Origin: Panax quinquefolius
Lineage: Eukaryota; Streptophyta; Magnoliopsida; Apiales; Araliaceae
NCBI GenBank assembly: GCA_020205615.1
Contig: CM035168.1
Span: 123,031,573-123,095,572, forward strand
Reading direction: 5' to 3'
DNA: 64,000 nucleotides
Part shown: one piece after another, positions 12,305 to 25,284 of the stretch
Layout: each line of letters starts with the position of its first letter
Position numbering within the stretch: position 1 is the first letter of the stretch
The notes under the pieces: generated by a model
What the model saw: the letters and a program-made list of their open reading frames with translations, nothing else
Told to the model about the DNA's origin: nothing
Databases searched by the model: none
Made by a program: the position numbers and the translations under genes

Positions 12305-12369
12305 TTTTGTTACCTGCTCTGTTTTTGTTTTGGTTAATTTTGTTACCTGCTCTGTTTTTGTTTTGGTTA
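12305..12369 (+). repeat. tandem duplication, about 32 bp x 2, in the TPR gene 3' region
   Basis: A unit containing TGTTACCTGCTCTG and GTTTTGGTTAA occurs at about 12309 and again at 12341 with no visible mismatch. It lies within 150 bases of the stop codon, so probably in the 3' UTR. Confidence 0.85.
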
Positions 12370-13217
12370 AGGGTAGCACTTGGTTTTCTAGTTTCTTGGT
12401 TAGTTGCTTTGATATCATGCAAATTACATGGGGGGCGCAATGCAAATTGAAAGATTGTTAGAGGTAATATGCACTTTGTTATAATAAAGACATAATTAAT
12501 GTGATTGGTGTAAAATTTCTTGAATCTGCACATTTGGAGCTCTCTACGTAGTGGTTTGGCATGATAAAAAGGGATCTTCAGGAATGGAGTCAATTTGAGG
12601 AATGACGAATGTTATGAAAATGGTGGATTAAAATACTTTAAATGTCTTAAGTAGCTACATTGCATTCTAATTCTCTTTCTTCTGATAGCTCTTAATAACC
12701 TAACAATTTAATGTATTATCAGCTCTATTTTGTAAGATGGAAGCATTATACAATGTGTGCTTGCTTGGAGACCTCCCAAAAGTTCGTGTACATAACAAAC
12801 TGCTGCAGTATCAGAAGTAGCAAAAATTAAAATTTTTCACACTTCTCTCCTTGAAATCTTTGTTCTTATGATTGCACTTGGAATCATCTTTTTTAGCACA
12901 TTTTAGAGCTTAGCCTTAAAAAATTTTAAATTTTTGTATCATCTTTTGTATCTTTGTTTTTTCTTTTTCTTTAGAGAAAAAGAAGTGTATTTGGTTGGTA
13001 TACATGCTTCCCCTATGCAACATGGGCACTAAATAAGGATACATGTTCAGTGGAGGTAACAAGCAGCCATCAATAGCTTAAGGCATGAATAAGCTTAAAT
13101 GAATAGAAGAGACGGTTTGATAAAACATAACTGATTAAAAAAATGCCTGAAGTGTTTTATCTTGTCTATATTTGTTTTCATATTTTCTAGAAATTTGCTT
13201 GATCTAATTTTCTTAAG
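12370..13217. other. intergenic DNA left of element C
   Basis: AT-rich sequence after the TPR gene. A short ATG frame near 12737 (about 24 codons, then TAG) has no recognisable family. The block ends at the GATAT target duplication of element C (13218-13222). Confidence 0.5.
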
Positions 13218-13222
13218 GATAT

Positions 13223-13912
13223 TGTTGGGTCATAATCCTTTTCCTTATTGGGCCAAACTTAATGGAAACCTCCTCCTGGATCGTATTCTTTCTTTGTCTA
13301 GTTGGTCCAAGAATGATTTGGGGCCCAGGTTATTTGATCATTTCATTGGGTCTTTTTGCTTGGATCAGGTCGTTTGAGTCATTTCAGTTATTTGGACTTA
13401 GTCATTGAATTGGCACATTACACAAATTGTCACTTAATCCAACTTTGACCGGTAATCATTATGTCAAATGATAGTTGACTACTACGTATTCGCCACCTTC
13501 TCGCATGGCATTAATGAGGATGAGACTCGGATGGTCGGCGGTGACAAATAGTGGTAGTGGTAGCGGTGAGGAAGTAGGCTACATACTTTCAATTTGAAAT
13601 GACCGGAGTAGGGAAAAATGTGTCGATGATGATGATGAGGTACGCAGAACCCGGATTGGAGTATGATGGGCTAGGATCACAAAAGAGGGTAAGTAACAAA
13701 ACATTACACACATTCATATTATTATTCTCTCTCGGACATTAGACATTATTTTCTCTCCCATTGTTGACCTTGTGATCGCCGACATCGACTCTCACGTGAA
13801 GCTATCCCCGACCAGTCGGTAGTCAAGCTTTTGGTGTTGACTTGTTGAGTATGCGAGAATATCGGACGCGTCTTGGTGATTGGGACGTGGAGAAAGATCT
13901 CTGGCGTTAACA
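13223..13912 (+). repeat. 5' LTR of element C
   Basis: 690 bp starting TGTTGGGTCATAATCC and ending GGCGTTAACA, preceded by GATAT. It aligns along its length with 29336-30017, with many small gaps. The internal region begins TTGGCTATTTAGG; I could not assign a primer tRNA. Confidence 0.88.
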
Positions 13913-13991
13913 TTGGCTATTTAGGAGAGGCGAGTTCTAGTGTCACGAGTATTTTTCAATCACGCATCGTGTTTGTTCTACATCGATATTA

Positions 13992-15830
13992 ATGGTAAAG
14001 AGTAGAACACCTACATTCAAGCGGCAAACCGAGGGTCGCCCGGTGAATCTACACCACGAGTGTCATTAAGGATCGTTTGGGACCAAAGAATAAGTGTTCA
14101 TGCTAAGACAAACATTCAAACGATCACCAAGATTTTCGATTCGAAAGCGGTGGGCAAGGCTAAGCGAAAGCTAGTCTTCCCGACAAAGAAAGTGGTCCGC
14201 CATGGTGGGAAGCGAGTAGAAGGCACCTCGCTAGAACTCGATCTGAGATGACTAAGACGAAAAAGCTTCACGATGGCTAAGATGGCCGATGAAGCGGATA
14301 GAGCTATGGAAGTACTCTTGAAACAATGACGGGATATAGGTGAAGCGAGATGGCTCGGATAGCAGAGTTGAGAGATGAAGAGTCCGATTATGATCGGCCC
14401 GGCGAGGGCAAGTGGGAAAGAACACATTCATTCGGGACGAGAATCTCGGTGGTAAATTGAGAAAGAAGAAGATCCCAAGCCTTACCCCTCAAAGATCGAA
14501 GAGGGCACATCACCCTGTCGATTCTAAAGAGCAGGGTCGGAAAGAACGAAGAGGTCGATCCAGAGATCACACTCCTGAGACCACAAAGAAAGCACTTGTT
14601 ATTGCACATTCTCGCCATAGTGCCCGAGTTCGAGAGACGAAGCATATATCGGGGATCGACTCCAGAAAGTCTCATCGAGGGTACACCACCGTGGACACTC
14701 GCCATCGTAAAAGTCCCAGAGTCAAGGCTCTATCAGAAGAAACCCAGGTCCACTCGGGAAGAAGAGGAGTCATAGGAAAAAGAAGCATCATCTCAACTAG
14801 AAGGTGTGGAGTATCTGGTTAAAGAGTTAAAAGAACTTCGGAAGTAGTTTGCCGAAATACAAAAAACGAAGGATACTTCGGGAAAGAAGACATCTCCTTT
14901 TTCTGCGGAAATTCTTAAAGAAAAAGCTGACCCCACCAAGAAGTTGCCTCATATCGAGAGTTATGATGGATCGGGAGATCCCTATGACCACAGTCAGGCG
15001 TTCGACCGACTGATGGATTATTATGACTTTAGCGATGCGGCTAAGTGTCATACTTTTGTCACAACGCTCAGAAAGGATGCCCGGCAGTGGATGAGGACTT
15101 TGCCTTCGGATTCAATTTCATCTTGGCGGGCATATGCGATAAATTTCATGCTCGCCGGGAGCAACAAAGAAGGGAAAACCAACGGTTCGTTGGCTCAGTT
15201 CGACAGCTTTTCGAATGAGTCTTTGGGCGATATGTGAAGAGGTTCGTAAGCGATCGCCGTTGACAAACCCGAACGATCTATAAGTGGTTGGATCTGTTTG
15301 AGAATGGGTTAGATCTGGTCAATCGAGAAAAGTTGGTGAAGAAGTTAATGTTTCATCACCCAAGAGTCTCGCTGAAGCCTTTGACAAAGTCAAGGCTATA
15401 TCGTGGTGGAGAAGCCGTGGGATGACCTCAAACGTCCTTCTTCGGGCCAAGCAGGAGAGAGACGGACGGTAACCGATAGAGACCAAAAAAAGAATGAAGG
15501 AATAAAGACCGCTACGGCGGGGTCAAGAAATATAACAATTGGAGATGGGGTGGAGGACGCGTTAAATCGCTCCCAAATTTCAGTAGAGTGAATAGGACGT
15601 ACAAAGACTCAACATGCATGTAGTACATTATCTTGGATCAAATTAAAATCAACCTATCTTGAGCCACCTCGAGATAACATTAAGCCCGGAAAAGGAATTC
15701 GTAAGTATTGTGATTACCATCAAGCTTGGTCGTAATCTGACTAACGATGTGTTAGTTGAAGGACTTTATTGAAAGAAAGGTACAATGCGGGGCTTTAATT
15801 TAGTATGTGGTTTTTGAACTAATCAACAAA
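13992..15830 (+). pseudogene. degenerate gag of element C (Tat-lineage)
   Basis: Several broken frames on the + strand. At 14944-15237 a gag core (retrotransposon gag family) reads LPHIESYDGSGDPYDHSQAF-like, then ARQWMRTLPSDSISSW. Near 15690-15790 the C-terminal motif of Tat/Athila gags can be followed across frames: KYCDYHQ, then a gapped TNDCV and LKDFIER. Upstream (14060-14822) is a charged linker without a clear domain. Multiple stops and frame changes make it non-coding today. The similarity ends near 15.83-15.91 kb where B' begins. Confidence 0.7.
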
Positions 15831-15912
15831 GAGACGGAGGGCTCTGTCCAAAGAACTCAACCAGTTCAAAGAACGTTTGCGGCTCTAATGTACCTGCAAG
15901 GCTATATCGTGG

Positions 15913-16348
15913 TTGTTATTTCAAAAGCGAGAATCGGTGAGGTGAGGAAAACTCAAACCTTCGATTTATTAATCCATTTGAAATTCTCGATCGAATAGAA
16001 TCGTGGGCCTATAGACTCGCTTTTATCGCCAAGTATGACGCGTGTTCATAACGTTTTTCACGTGATCGATGTTACGTAAATATGTGGACGACCCGAACCG
16101 TCGTTGAGTTAGAGCCCGAACGAGATAAGAAGACTTAACATGCGAAGAGGTACTGTCAAGATCTTATAGAGGAAAGAACATGTCCCATGTATCGAGGTTA
16201 TACCACAAGTTAAAGTTTTGTGGAGAAACCATGCTTATTGAGGAAACGACCGGGAGTTGGAAATGGAAATGAAAGCGAGGTATTATCATCTTTTGAAACA
16301 CCAGTACGTCACGTCAATTTCGAGGACGAAATTTCATAAGGAGGAGGT
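15913..16348 (+). pseudogene. 3' end of a chromovirus pol (integrase C-terminus/chromodomain), element B'
   Basis: From GTTGTTATTTCAAAAGCG at 15913 the sequence follows the internal 3' end of element E (59011-59444). It keeps fragments of the pol C-terminus: a KVLWRN-type chromodomain string near 16215 and the FRGRNF/FEDEIS end near 16320. AAGGAGGAGG follows as polypurine tract just before LTR B'. Frames are broken. Everything upstream in this pol has been lost, and the junction with gag of element C is near 15912. Confidence 0.65.
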
Positions 16349-17330
16349 TGTAAGACCCCAAAATTATTAATAAATGAAATTTATTTTCTCTATTTATTAT
16401 TTTGAAATAGTAAGGGTCGATTTGATTAATGTGGATAGTTATGGGTAAAATACGCAAATATTTGAATAAGCAAGTGGTTATAAAATATTCATTATTGTCG
16501 GGGAATATTCGTTTGGTCGTGGAATATTAAATGCATTGTTGGGGAATATTAAATACTGACAAGCAGATCTTTTGTGGGCCCCATAACTGAAAAGCGATTG
16601 GATGAAGAAAACGACAAATATAAGTTGTTTATAAATAACTTGCCAGTAGTTGTTATCGTTATCATCGTTGGAATACCGGTGGTTAAAACACATTAATATG
16701 CGTTGTTGAGCAAGAAGACACCGGTATTGCACCAATTATCGATTCTTACGTGAAGAAGACTTTACTCAATAATTATTACGAAAGAATTATTGCTCAAAGA
16801 TTTTATTGATTTAATAATTCTTTGCGTTGATATTTTATATTCTTTGTTGTTTTGATAATTATCATTACACAAGATTTTTCATTATCGAAGCAATAATTCA
16901 TATTATCTCGAATAATATTATTAGATAACATTATTAGCGATGTCAGAAAGTTCATCTCAGGAGAGGTTTGGTCACCTATCAATTGCCAAGAAAAGAGAGA
17001 TCCTTATTGGAAGGCCCCCTCTTTCAGGAGAACTACCATTCACAAGATCTTGTGATTCGTAATATTATTTGTGAATAATTAATTATTGATTTATATGATG
17101 AGAAAATATTGATTTTATGTGGATGGATATAGATGGAGAAAATTTTTAAAATGACAATTGTTGAAAATTAATATTTTATCTTTTTCTCGATAAAATAATT
17201 CATTTAAATATATTATTTTAATAATATATTAATGGTGATATTTTTACAATGAATGTGGAATATATGAATATATGAGGAGGAAGAGTATTTTTGTGGCATT
17301 AAATGTTTAACACATGTTTTATGTGTTGGT
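16349..17330 (+). repeat. LTR of element B', left part
   Basis: Starts TGTAAGACCCC directly after the pol remnant, so this is a 3' LTR. The first ~700 bp match the LTRs of D and E; the rest belongs to a B' version also seen in F. Element A inserted after base 17330, duplicating TTGGT (17326-17330). Confidence 0.8.
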
Positions 17331-19815
17331 TGTGAGACCCCAGATTTTATTAATAAAGATTTAAATTTTGTCGAAATAATTTTTTAATATTATGGTGTGA
17401 ATTTGAGATAATATTATAGTTGTGGGTAGTATTTATAAATTTTTGCAAAGTATGCAGTGGTTATATTATATTCGATTGGTGGGAATATTAGGTTTAGCGG
17501 GAGCAGTGGAATATTCTGACAATAACTACCAATCATTGGTGGACCCATAATGTAATTATCAGCCGGATTGAGAAAACGAAAAAATATTTTATTGAAATAA
17601 CGGCGGAAGTTTTCTGGTTGATCTTTGTTGAACTACTTCGGTAGTAAAAGTACGAGAATCGATGTGTGGTTGCGTAAGAAGAGCGCGGTATTGATTATCG
17701 AATCTTATGTGAGAGTTCACACCGATTTGATTCCATTATTGTCGATTAATAATATGAATTATTATAGCGATAATGACGTTTTGTTTTATTCAGTATTATT
17801 AACGTAATAAAACTAAACAGCGTCTTTTATATAAAATGAATCTTTATTAAAGTTATTACATAAATAGAATATATTATATTTTATTACGATAGTGTTGCAG
17901 ATAGTGTTTTGCATAGTGTTTGCGTAGTAAAATGTTTTTATATAAATAGAATATATGATATTTTATTTAAAAGATTTTGCTTTTAAATATGGACCGTCAG
18001 ATTAAAGTAAATCAATCGGATAGATTCATGGATTAATTACTACGCATTCTATTTTCCTATAAATGAAGTTTTCGTTCCTTCATTATTTTCATTTACGAAT
18101 TCAACGAAACTCTGAGAGAGAAATTATAGAGAGAGTTTAGAGAGAAAATCTATAGAGAGAAGAAAAGAGTGATTACTGCACTTCACTACTTTGATATCCA
18201 AAGATCTTTTACGGTGAGGGTATTATTTGTTGTACCGTAAGGGGTATTATTATGTCAGATCAAGTAAAGTGTTATTCTTCTTCTTGAAGAGAACTTACAT
18301 TATTCCATTCACTATTATTCATTGGAATAACTCGTAAAAAGTGGTATACCCTATACATAACCTTGTATACGCAGACACCCTATACTTGGTGAAATCCTTA
18401 TGTTATTCCATCGCTTATTATTCATTGGAATAACCTTGTATATGTGATTTACCCTATACTTGGTGACATTCTTCTATTATTATTCATTGGAACATCCCGC
18501 TCGTGGCTTTTACTTGGGACTTGGTTCCATTACTTATTATTCCAGTATTTACGATTAGTTGGAACATCCATGCTCGTGTGTTTTACACCGGACTTGGTTC
18601 CGTCTTTATCATTCATTTGGAATATCCTATCGTGTGTTTTATACCGGATCCTGGTTCCATCTTTATTATTACGTTGGAACATTACGTCGATTGTGAATTT
18701 CACCGACACGGTTAGATTATTATTATTCCATTGGAATAACTGTATACATCAAGAATCGCATGCACGTGGTGATTTCTTTTGTTATTCCATTCTTTATTAT
18801 ACTGGGTTGGTTAAAACTTTGACTTATATCTACATGAAATTAGTAGAATATCCTCGATATTTGCGTTTCATCCAAAGATCTTTTCACGGAAATATTCTTC
18901 CGATCATTCTTGAATTTTACTCTACTTAAACGATGATCGTATTGACAATTTGGACGTTAATAATTCATGGATTAAATAATTCTTGAACTTGTTTTATTGA
19001 ATTATTATGTCATCATCATCATCATCCTCATGTTATATTATGTTATCTTTGACTTACGATGCATAGATGAAACTTAGTATGATTATGACCAAGGGGATCA
19101 TTCGGTATAATTATGACTTGATATAAATGATGTGACAAAAGTCCTCGGTGGCGTCTGTAATGCGGTGATGGATAGTTTTGGTATGATTATGACAGGGGTG
19201 ATTCGGTATAATCGTGACCATTGATAATTTGATGAAAATCCTTGACCGTGATGTACGGGGATAATTAGATGTGGTGGTTTATTTATTAAAATTTGAGTCT
19301 CAAATGATAAAATTGATGAAAACCTTTTAAAACCTAAAAGATAGTAGACTTTATTCTCTCTCTTGACTCTTTTAATGGATTGCTTATTAGATTGCAGTTA
19401 AACCTGGTTATCTATTGTATTTTATCGGTTTAACACTGTTGAAGGCTAATGATAATTTATTCTGCATTATCTTAGTCATAATATTTCTTCTTGAAATTTT
19501 GAATTCACCTTTCTTTCTTCACCGTTTTCTTCTTGTGAAATGAGAACATACATTTGAGACGAGTTTGGGAAGCAAGTAATGGTCGGGAGGATAGCATTAG
19601 TAGTCCTCACTATTCGTGAAATAGTGTGATAATAGTTGTAATGAGGACTCCTTTTGAGTTTGTATAATATCTAGTAGACAATATTTGTATTCAATCTCAC
19701 GATTTATATCGTATTGTATCGACGAGTTATATTAGTAAGTTGTATTTGAATTTATGTACCATGTAAGTGGCGACCCAAGATGGGTGACGTATACCTAATT
19801 TTGGGAGGCGTCGCG
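17331..19815 (+). repeat. 5' LTR of element A
   Basis: Starts TGTGAGACCCC and ends GGCGTCGCG (last base differs from the CA end of its partner). A TATAAAT string at 18059 is a plausible promoter TATA box. It holds a hairpin array at 18300-18740 and a second repeat zone at about 19060-19260. Confidence 0.85.
18300..18740 (+). repeat. tandem hairpin array in 5' LTR A
   Basis: Five or six spaced units pair a CCA-ending arm with a TGG-starting arm around an AT-rich loop. TTATTCCA (18300-18307) pairs with TGGAATAA (18323-18330); GTTATTCCA (18402-18410) with TGGAATAAC (18426-18434); GTTCCA (18524-18529) with TGGAAC (18560-18565); GTTCCA (18654-18659) with TGGAAC (18675-18680). A to G changes in one arm are matched by T to C in the other. 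The long open frame at 18444-18929 is a by-product of this array. Confidence 0.7.
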
Positions 19816-20049
19816 GTTGGTATCGAGCTTAGGATATGATCCCCGGTGAGATGTGAGATAAGAACCAGAGGGGAGGCGGGAATTCTTCATTAGTATAACC
19901 TACCTAAGTTTATTTGGTATTTGATTGATTGGTCATTAGGAGTATAGTGATAATATGTTGCGTATGTTAATTAACCCTTGTTTTTGTGACGGTGTTTGTA
20001 TTTAGATGTTGTGAATAGGGCTCGGTTATTGAGCGCGATAATGAGTTAG

Positions 20050-21120
20050 CTTCAACCAAAAGGTAACGACCAACAACACGATAATAATCATATCTGGCCA
20101 GAACGACCATGAACAATGATGACCATCGTGGGAGAAATTATCATGCTAAGAATGGTAACCACTTGGTGGTAATCATGGCCAAGATAATAAAGTGGAAATT
20201 TCAAGAAGAGAAGGTCATTTAGCTCGATTTTGTCGTGCACCAAAGTCAAGTCCAAATTGGGGACGGTGGCACCAAAGGCGGATACTGGATAAAAACAAGT
20301 CGGTGGTTTCATGAAGAGCGTTTTCATGACTTCTTAAAAAGCAAGTGACTCGAAGCGAAGTTAGCACGGGTTAGTTAATTATAAATCCTTCTTGAAGTCA
20401 TACCTTATAAGATATCTGGTTCTACCCATTATTTTATCTCGACATTGCTTTGCGTTCAACATTTAAATTTGACTCAGGAGAAGTTAGACTTTAACTTATT
20501 GGTTGAAACTTCGTTGGGAGAAACCTTCGTTACCTCCAATCATTTATTAATCTTGTTGTTTCAAATAAACACTTTCACGTTACTGTCGATATTATCTCTT
20601 TGAAAATATTTGCCTTTGATGGTATTTTAGGAATCAATTGGTTAACTACTCATCATTTTTTTCGTAAGGTTGTTAGCTTTTATATTCATAACCAAACTAC
20701 TAAAGTCAATTATTGTCATATCAAGCCATAAGTAAAGATACGAACCTTTCGTTGTTGACTTCCTTGTGTAGAATGACAAAGGCGGGACTTTTACAGTAAG
20801 CGACATCGTGAATGAAGATGGCAAGTTTATAGGTATCATTGTGAGGTCTATCTAGGTTAAAGGATAGAAGTCGCGGTTAGTATCGATGTGACGTCTTATC
20901 CAAGTCTTGGATGAGAGTCGCGAGGTTTTGAATGATATTTCTATTATTAATAAATTTCTGGCGTATTCTTGAAGACTTCTTAGCCTACTTAGGCGTGAAA
21001 TCGAATTTTGTATTGACCCCAAAGATAAAAACCCATTTCTTAAACCCTCAAATATTTCTTCAACTAAATGAGCAGTTTACGTGGTTTATGATGAAAGTCG
21101 TAATAAAAGCATTGGACTAA
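20050..21120 (+). pseudogene. gag zinc-knuckle and protease remnant of element A
   Basis: Near 20210-20250 the + strand reads EGHLARFCRAPK, the end of a CCHC knuckle. From 20370 it follows the usual linker into a retroviral-type protease: a degraded SGSTHYFIS-like active-site region, then NLTQEKLDFNLLVET and LGETFVTSN. Around 20930-21060 a broken segment recalls the start of reverse transcriptase. Stops occur in every frame, and the similarity fades before any catalytic YxDD motif. Confidence 0.5.
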
Positions 21121-21299
21121 TGAAAATCATGGGTATTCGTGGTATTAGTAAGTTTTATGATGAGTTATGTTGGTTGGTATGTAAAAACATGAAAGTTTCT
21201 TAAAAATCACAAAGAGTTGAAAATCGATTTTGGTGAAAAGCGTAACATGAAATTGATAGACTATATCTCTATTATATTTTGAATTTTTGAATGTGGTCA

Positions 21300-22700
21300 A
21301 GACTCAGAGTTAGATCTATGAGTTACCTAACTAATCCAAGTGGAATTCTTGGAAAAGGTGTTGTAGATTTTTGTGTGGGTGATTTTAGCAAAGGAGGCCA
21401 AAGCTGTAAATTTTGAAAACGCTAACGCTTGAGAAACTTTAAGGGAATTTATTTACCACTTAAATTATGAGAAAAATTAAGCCTTTTTGGGACATGAAAG
21501 TATATGGTATAAAGTACCTCTGTCCAAAAATGAGCTCATTCGACTTAAAATGAGCAAGTTATGACTATTTCAATATTTAGGTTTTTCGAGCGAAAAACGC
21601 TTATAATAGGAGTTCTATAACTCAGATGACCATGAAATTTAAACTGAAGCTCACGTTAACATGTGTAAGGTCCTGCCAAGATTTGGGAATTTTTGGAGTT
21701 AAACTTGAGGTATTTAATTTCTTAAGAAATTAATTAGAAATTGATTTTTGAAAAATAGTAAATGAATTTTAAAATTCCGAGAAAAATATATTTTCATCAT
21801 GGGACTATATTATGCTAAATCCCGGAAAAAGAAATATTTTTGGGACGGATTTGGTATTTTCATGAAAATAGTTTAATTACGAACATATGAGTTAAATATG
21901 TTATATGTGAAGTAACAAAAGTTGAAAATAGGATTTTATAATTTAGAGAATCTTATATAGAGTATATGCATATATTTTTTGAGAGATTTGATAATTGGTG
22001 ATGATATCTTATGAGTATGACATTTTGAATGATTAAATGCATTATATGGTAAAAGCGTAAACAATTAAGATAAATTGTTTATAAATTTAAAGTGATTAAA
22101 ATATTGTTATAATATTAATGATATTAGATTATGAGATTATTAAGTGATTGAAAACATGGGGATATTCTTGAATCTGGATAAATTATATTATAAATGTTTA
22201 ATATTTATCCTTTATCTCATTTGATTGATTCTTTATATCATTATCCTCATGCTTATATTATGTTGAAAGTCATCGTGGCATCAGTAGTGCATAGATGGAC
22301 TTGGTATGATTATGAATGAGGGATTGTTTCGGTATAATCATAACCGCAAGTAATTGAAAACACAATTATATCCTTGGCACGTAGTGCGGGGATGATTCGA
22401 TGATATGGATTAATTATTGAAATTTGAGTCTCAAAGAATGAAATATTAATTCTGGATGTGGTAAAAGTCATCTTTGGTAGTAGTGCATTGATAGACTTGG
22501 TATGATTATGACCAAAGATTATTCGGTATAATCATGGTAGTAATTGAAAACACGAATATCCTTGGCGGTGGTGCATTGGATAATTCGTGGTCGTGATCTT
22601 ATTAAATTCGCTGCGTCTCGGCATTATTGGTTTTCTGATTGTATATCTTTTGCTTTTGTAGTGCAAAGATGAATTGTTAATGAATAGCTTTGGCAGATTT
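21300..22700 (+). repeat. LTR-like segment inside element A
   Basis: AT-rich sequence without coding features. Between about 22230 and 22600 it repeats the TATGATTATGACC / GGTATAATCATG and GAGTCTCAAA motifs found in LTR A at 19060-19300, while the left half does not match LTR A. It is probably part of a related LTR that inserted here or was captured; no ends were found. Confidence 0.4.
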
Positions 22701-22812
22701 CAAAGATGAATTTAATATTTTTAAAGCGATAAAGGTATTGAGGTATCCTCATCTCTTTATCATACAGTATCGCATTCTAATTTCGAGGGCGAAATTCCAT
22801 AAGGAGGGAGAT

Positions 22813-25284
22813 TGTGAGACCCAGATTTTATTAATAAAATTTAAATTTTGTTGAAATAATTTTTAATATTATGGTGTGAATTTGAGATAATATTATAGTT
22901 GTAGGTAGTATTTATAAATTTTTGCAAAGTATGCAAGTGGTTATATTATATTCGATTGGTGGGGAATATTCGGTTTAGCAGGGAATATTAAATACACTAC
23001 TCAATCATTGGTGGACCCCATAATGTAATTATCATCGGATCGAGAAAAGCGAAAAAATATTTTATTGAAATAACGGCGGAAGTTTTCACTGGTTGATCAT
23101 TGTTGAACTACTTTCGGTAGTAAAAAAATGCGATGTCGTGTGGTTGCATAGTAAGCAGTATTGATTATTGATATTTATGTGAGAAGTCATTTTTCGATTT
23201 GATTCCATTATTGTCGATTAATAATATGAATTATTATAGCGATAATGGCGTTTTGTTTTATTCAGTATTATTAACGTAATAAAAGCGGAAACATCTTTTA
23301 TATAAAGCAGAATACTTTATTAAAGTTATTACATAAATAGAATATATTATATTTTATTATGCGTAGTGTTGCGTAGTATATTTTGCATAGTGTTTGCGTA
23401 GTAAAATGTTTTTATATAAATAGAATATATGATATTTTATTTAAAAGATTTTGCTTTAAATATGGGAATGAGTCACGATTAAAAGTAAATCAATCTGGAA
23501 TGATTCATGGATTAATTACTATGCATTCTATTTTCCTATAAATAGAAGCTCGTTCCTTCATTATTTTTTTTACGAATTCTTTGAAACTCTAGAGAGAAAT
23601 TATAGAGAGAAGCTTATAGAGAAAAAATATAGAGAAAGAAGAAGAGTATTACGGTACTTCACTACTTTGATATCCAGTATCTTTTACGGTGAAGGGTATT
23701 ATTTGTTGTCAACCGTAAGGGGTATTATTTGTTGTTACCGTAAGGGTGTTATTCTTCTTCTTGAAGAGAACTTCATTATTATCCCATTCACTATTATTAC
23801 ATTGGAATAACTCGTAAAAGTGGCATACCTATATACATAACTTTCGATACGCCAGATACCCTATACTTGGTGAAATCCTTATGTTATTCCATCGCTTATT
23901 ATTACATTGGAATAACTCAGATATCATGATTTACCCTATACTTGGTGACATTCTTCTATTATTACTGTTGGAACATCACATCGTGCTTTTACGCCGGCAC
24001 TGGTTCCATTACTTATTATTCAGTATTTACGATTAGTTGGAACATCCTCGTTCATGCGTGTGTTTTACAGGATTGGTTCCGTCTTTATCATTCATTGGAA
24101 TATCCTGTCATGTGTTTTACACCGGATCCGGTTCCATCTTTATTATTCATTGGAACATCTGTCGGTGTGAAATTTCACGACACGGTTCCGATTATTATTA
24201 TTACATTGGAATAAACTCGTCTACATGCAATCCGCATGCGTGGTGATTTCTTTTGTTATTCCATTCTTTATTATACTGGGTTGGTTAAAACTTTGACTTT
24301 ATCTCCATGAAATTAGTAGAATATCCTTGATATTTGCGTTTCATCCAAAGATATCTTTTCACGGAAATATTCTTGATCATTCTTGAATTTTACTTACTGA
24401 AACAAAGATCATGTATTGACAATTTGGACGTTAATAATTCATGGATTAAATAATTCTTGAACTTGTTTTATTGAATTATTATGTCATTGTCATCATCCTC
24501 ATGTTATATTATGTTATCTTTGAAACTACGTGCGTAGATGAACTTAGTATGATTATGACCGAGGATCATTCGGTATAATCGTGACTTGATATAAATGATG
24601 TGACAAAAGTCCTCGATGGCACGTAATGCGATGATGGATAGTTTTGGTATGATTATGACGAGGGGGTGATTCGGTATAGTCATGACCATTGATAATTTGA
24701 TGAAAATCCTTGATCGTGAGTGCGGGGATAATTAGATGTGGTGGTTTATTTATTAATTTGAGTCTCAATGATAAAAATTGATGAAAACCTTTTAAAACCT
24801 AAAAGATAGTAGACTTTATTCTCTCTTGACTCTTTTAATGGATTGCTTATTCATTATGATTAAACCGTTGTTATATCATTGTATTTTATCGGTTTTAACT
24901 TTGTTGAAGGCTAATGATAATTTATTCTGCATTATCTTAGTCGTAATATTTCTTCTTGGGCTAGTTGAGCTCACCTTTTCTTTCCTTCAACATTCTCTTG
25001 AGGAAATGAGAACATAAATTTGAGACGAGTCGGGAAGCGAAGTAATGGTCAGGAGGATAAGATTAGTAGTCCTCACTATTACGTGAAATAGTGTGATAAT
25101 AGTCGTAATGAGGACTCCTTTTGAGTTTGTATAATATCTAGTAGACAATATTTGTATTCAATCTCACGGTTTTTATGTTATTATACTACACGACAGTTAT
25201 ATTAATAAGTTGTATTTGAATTTATGTACCATGTAAGTGGCGACCCAAGATGGGTGGACGTATACCTAATTTTGGGGCGTCGCA
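22813..25284 (+). repeat. 3' LTR of element A
   Basis: 2472 bp starting TGTGAGACCC after the polypurine tract AAGGAGGGAG and ending GGCGTCGCA, followed by the target duplication TTGGT. The hairpin array recurs at about 23790-24220. Confidence 0.88.

Larger units (their letters stand above)
17331..25284 (+). mobile_element. element A: long-LTR Ty3/gypsy retrotransposon nested in LTR B'
   Basis: LTRs of about 2.48 kb flank an internal region of only 3.0 kb. TTGGT stands on both sides (17326-17330 and 25285-25289), and the host LTR continues across the insertion exactly as the uninterrupted relative at 62280-62300 does. A degenerate primer site TTGGTATCGAGC follows the 5' LTR, close to the initiator-Met type TGGTATCAGAGC. 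The internal region holds gag zinc-knuckle and protease remnants but no reverse transcriptase or integrase. Confidence 0.88.

Noticed and set aside
12737..12810. Short ATG frame (about 24 codons) after the TPR gene, considered as a first exon for the orphan segment at 30302
   Set aside because: It ends in TAG with no donor site and its phase cannot be tied to the orphan exon.
14388..14705. Minus-strand 105-codon frame in element C
   Set aside because: It is antisense to the degenerate gag linker and lacks recognisable motifs.
18444..18929. 161-codon hydrophobic frame, with a partial counterpart at 23942-24214
   Set aside because: It lies in the LTR A hairpin array and repeats the same residues per DNA unit; the other LTR does not keep the frame.
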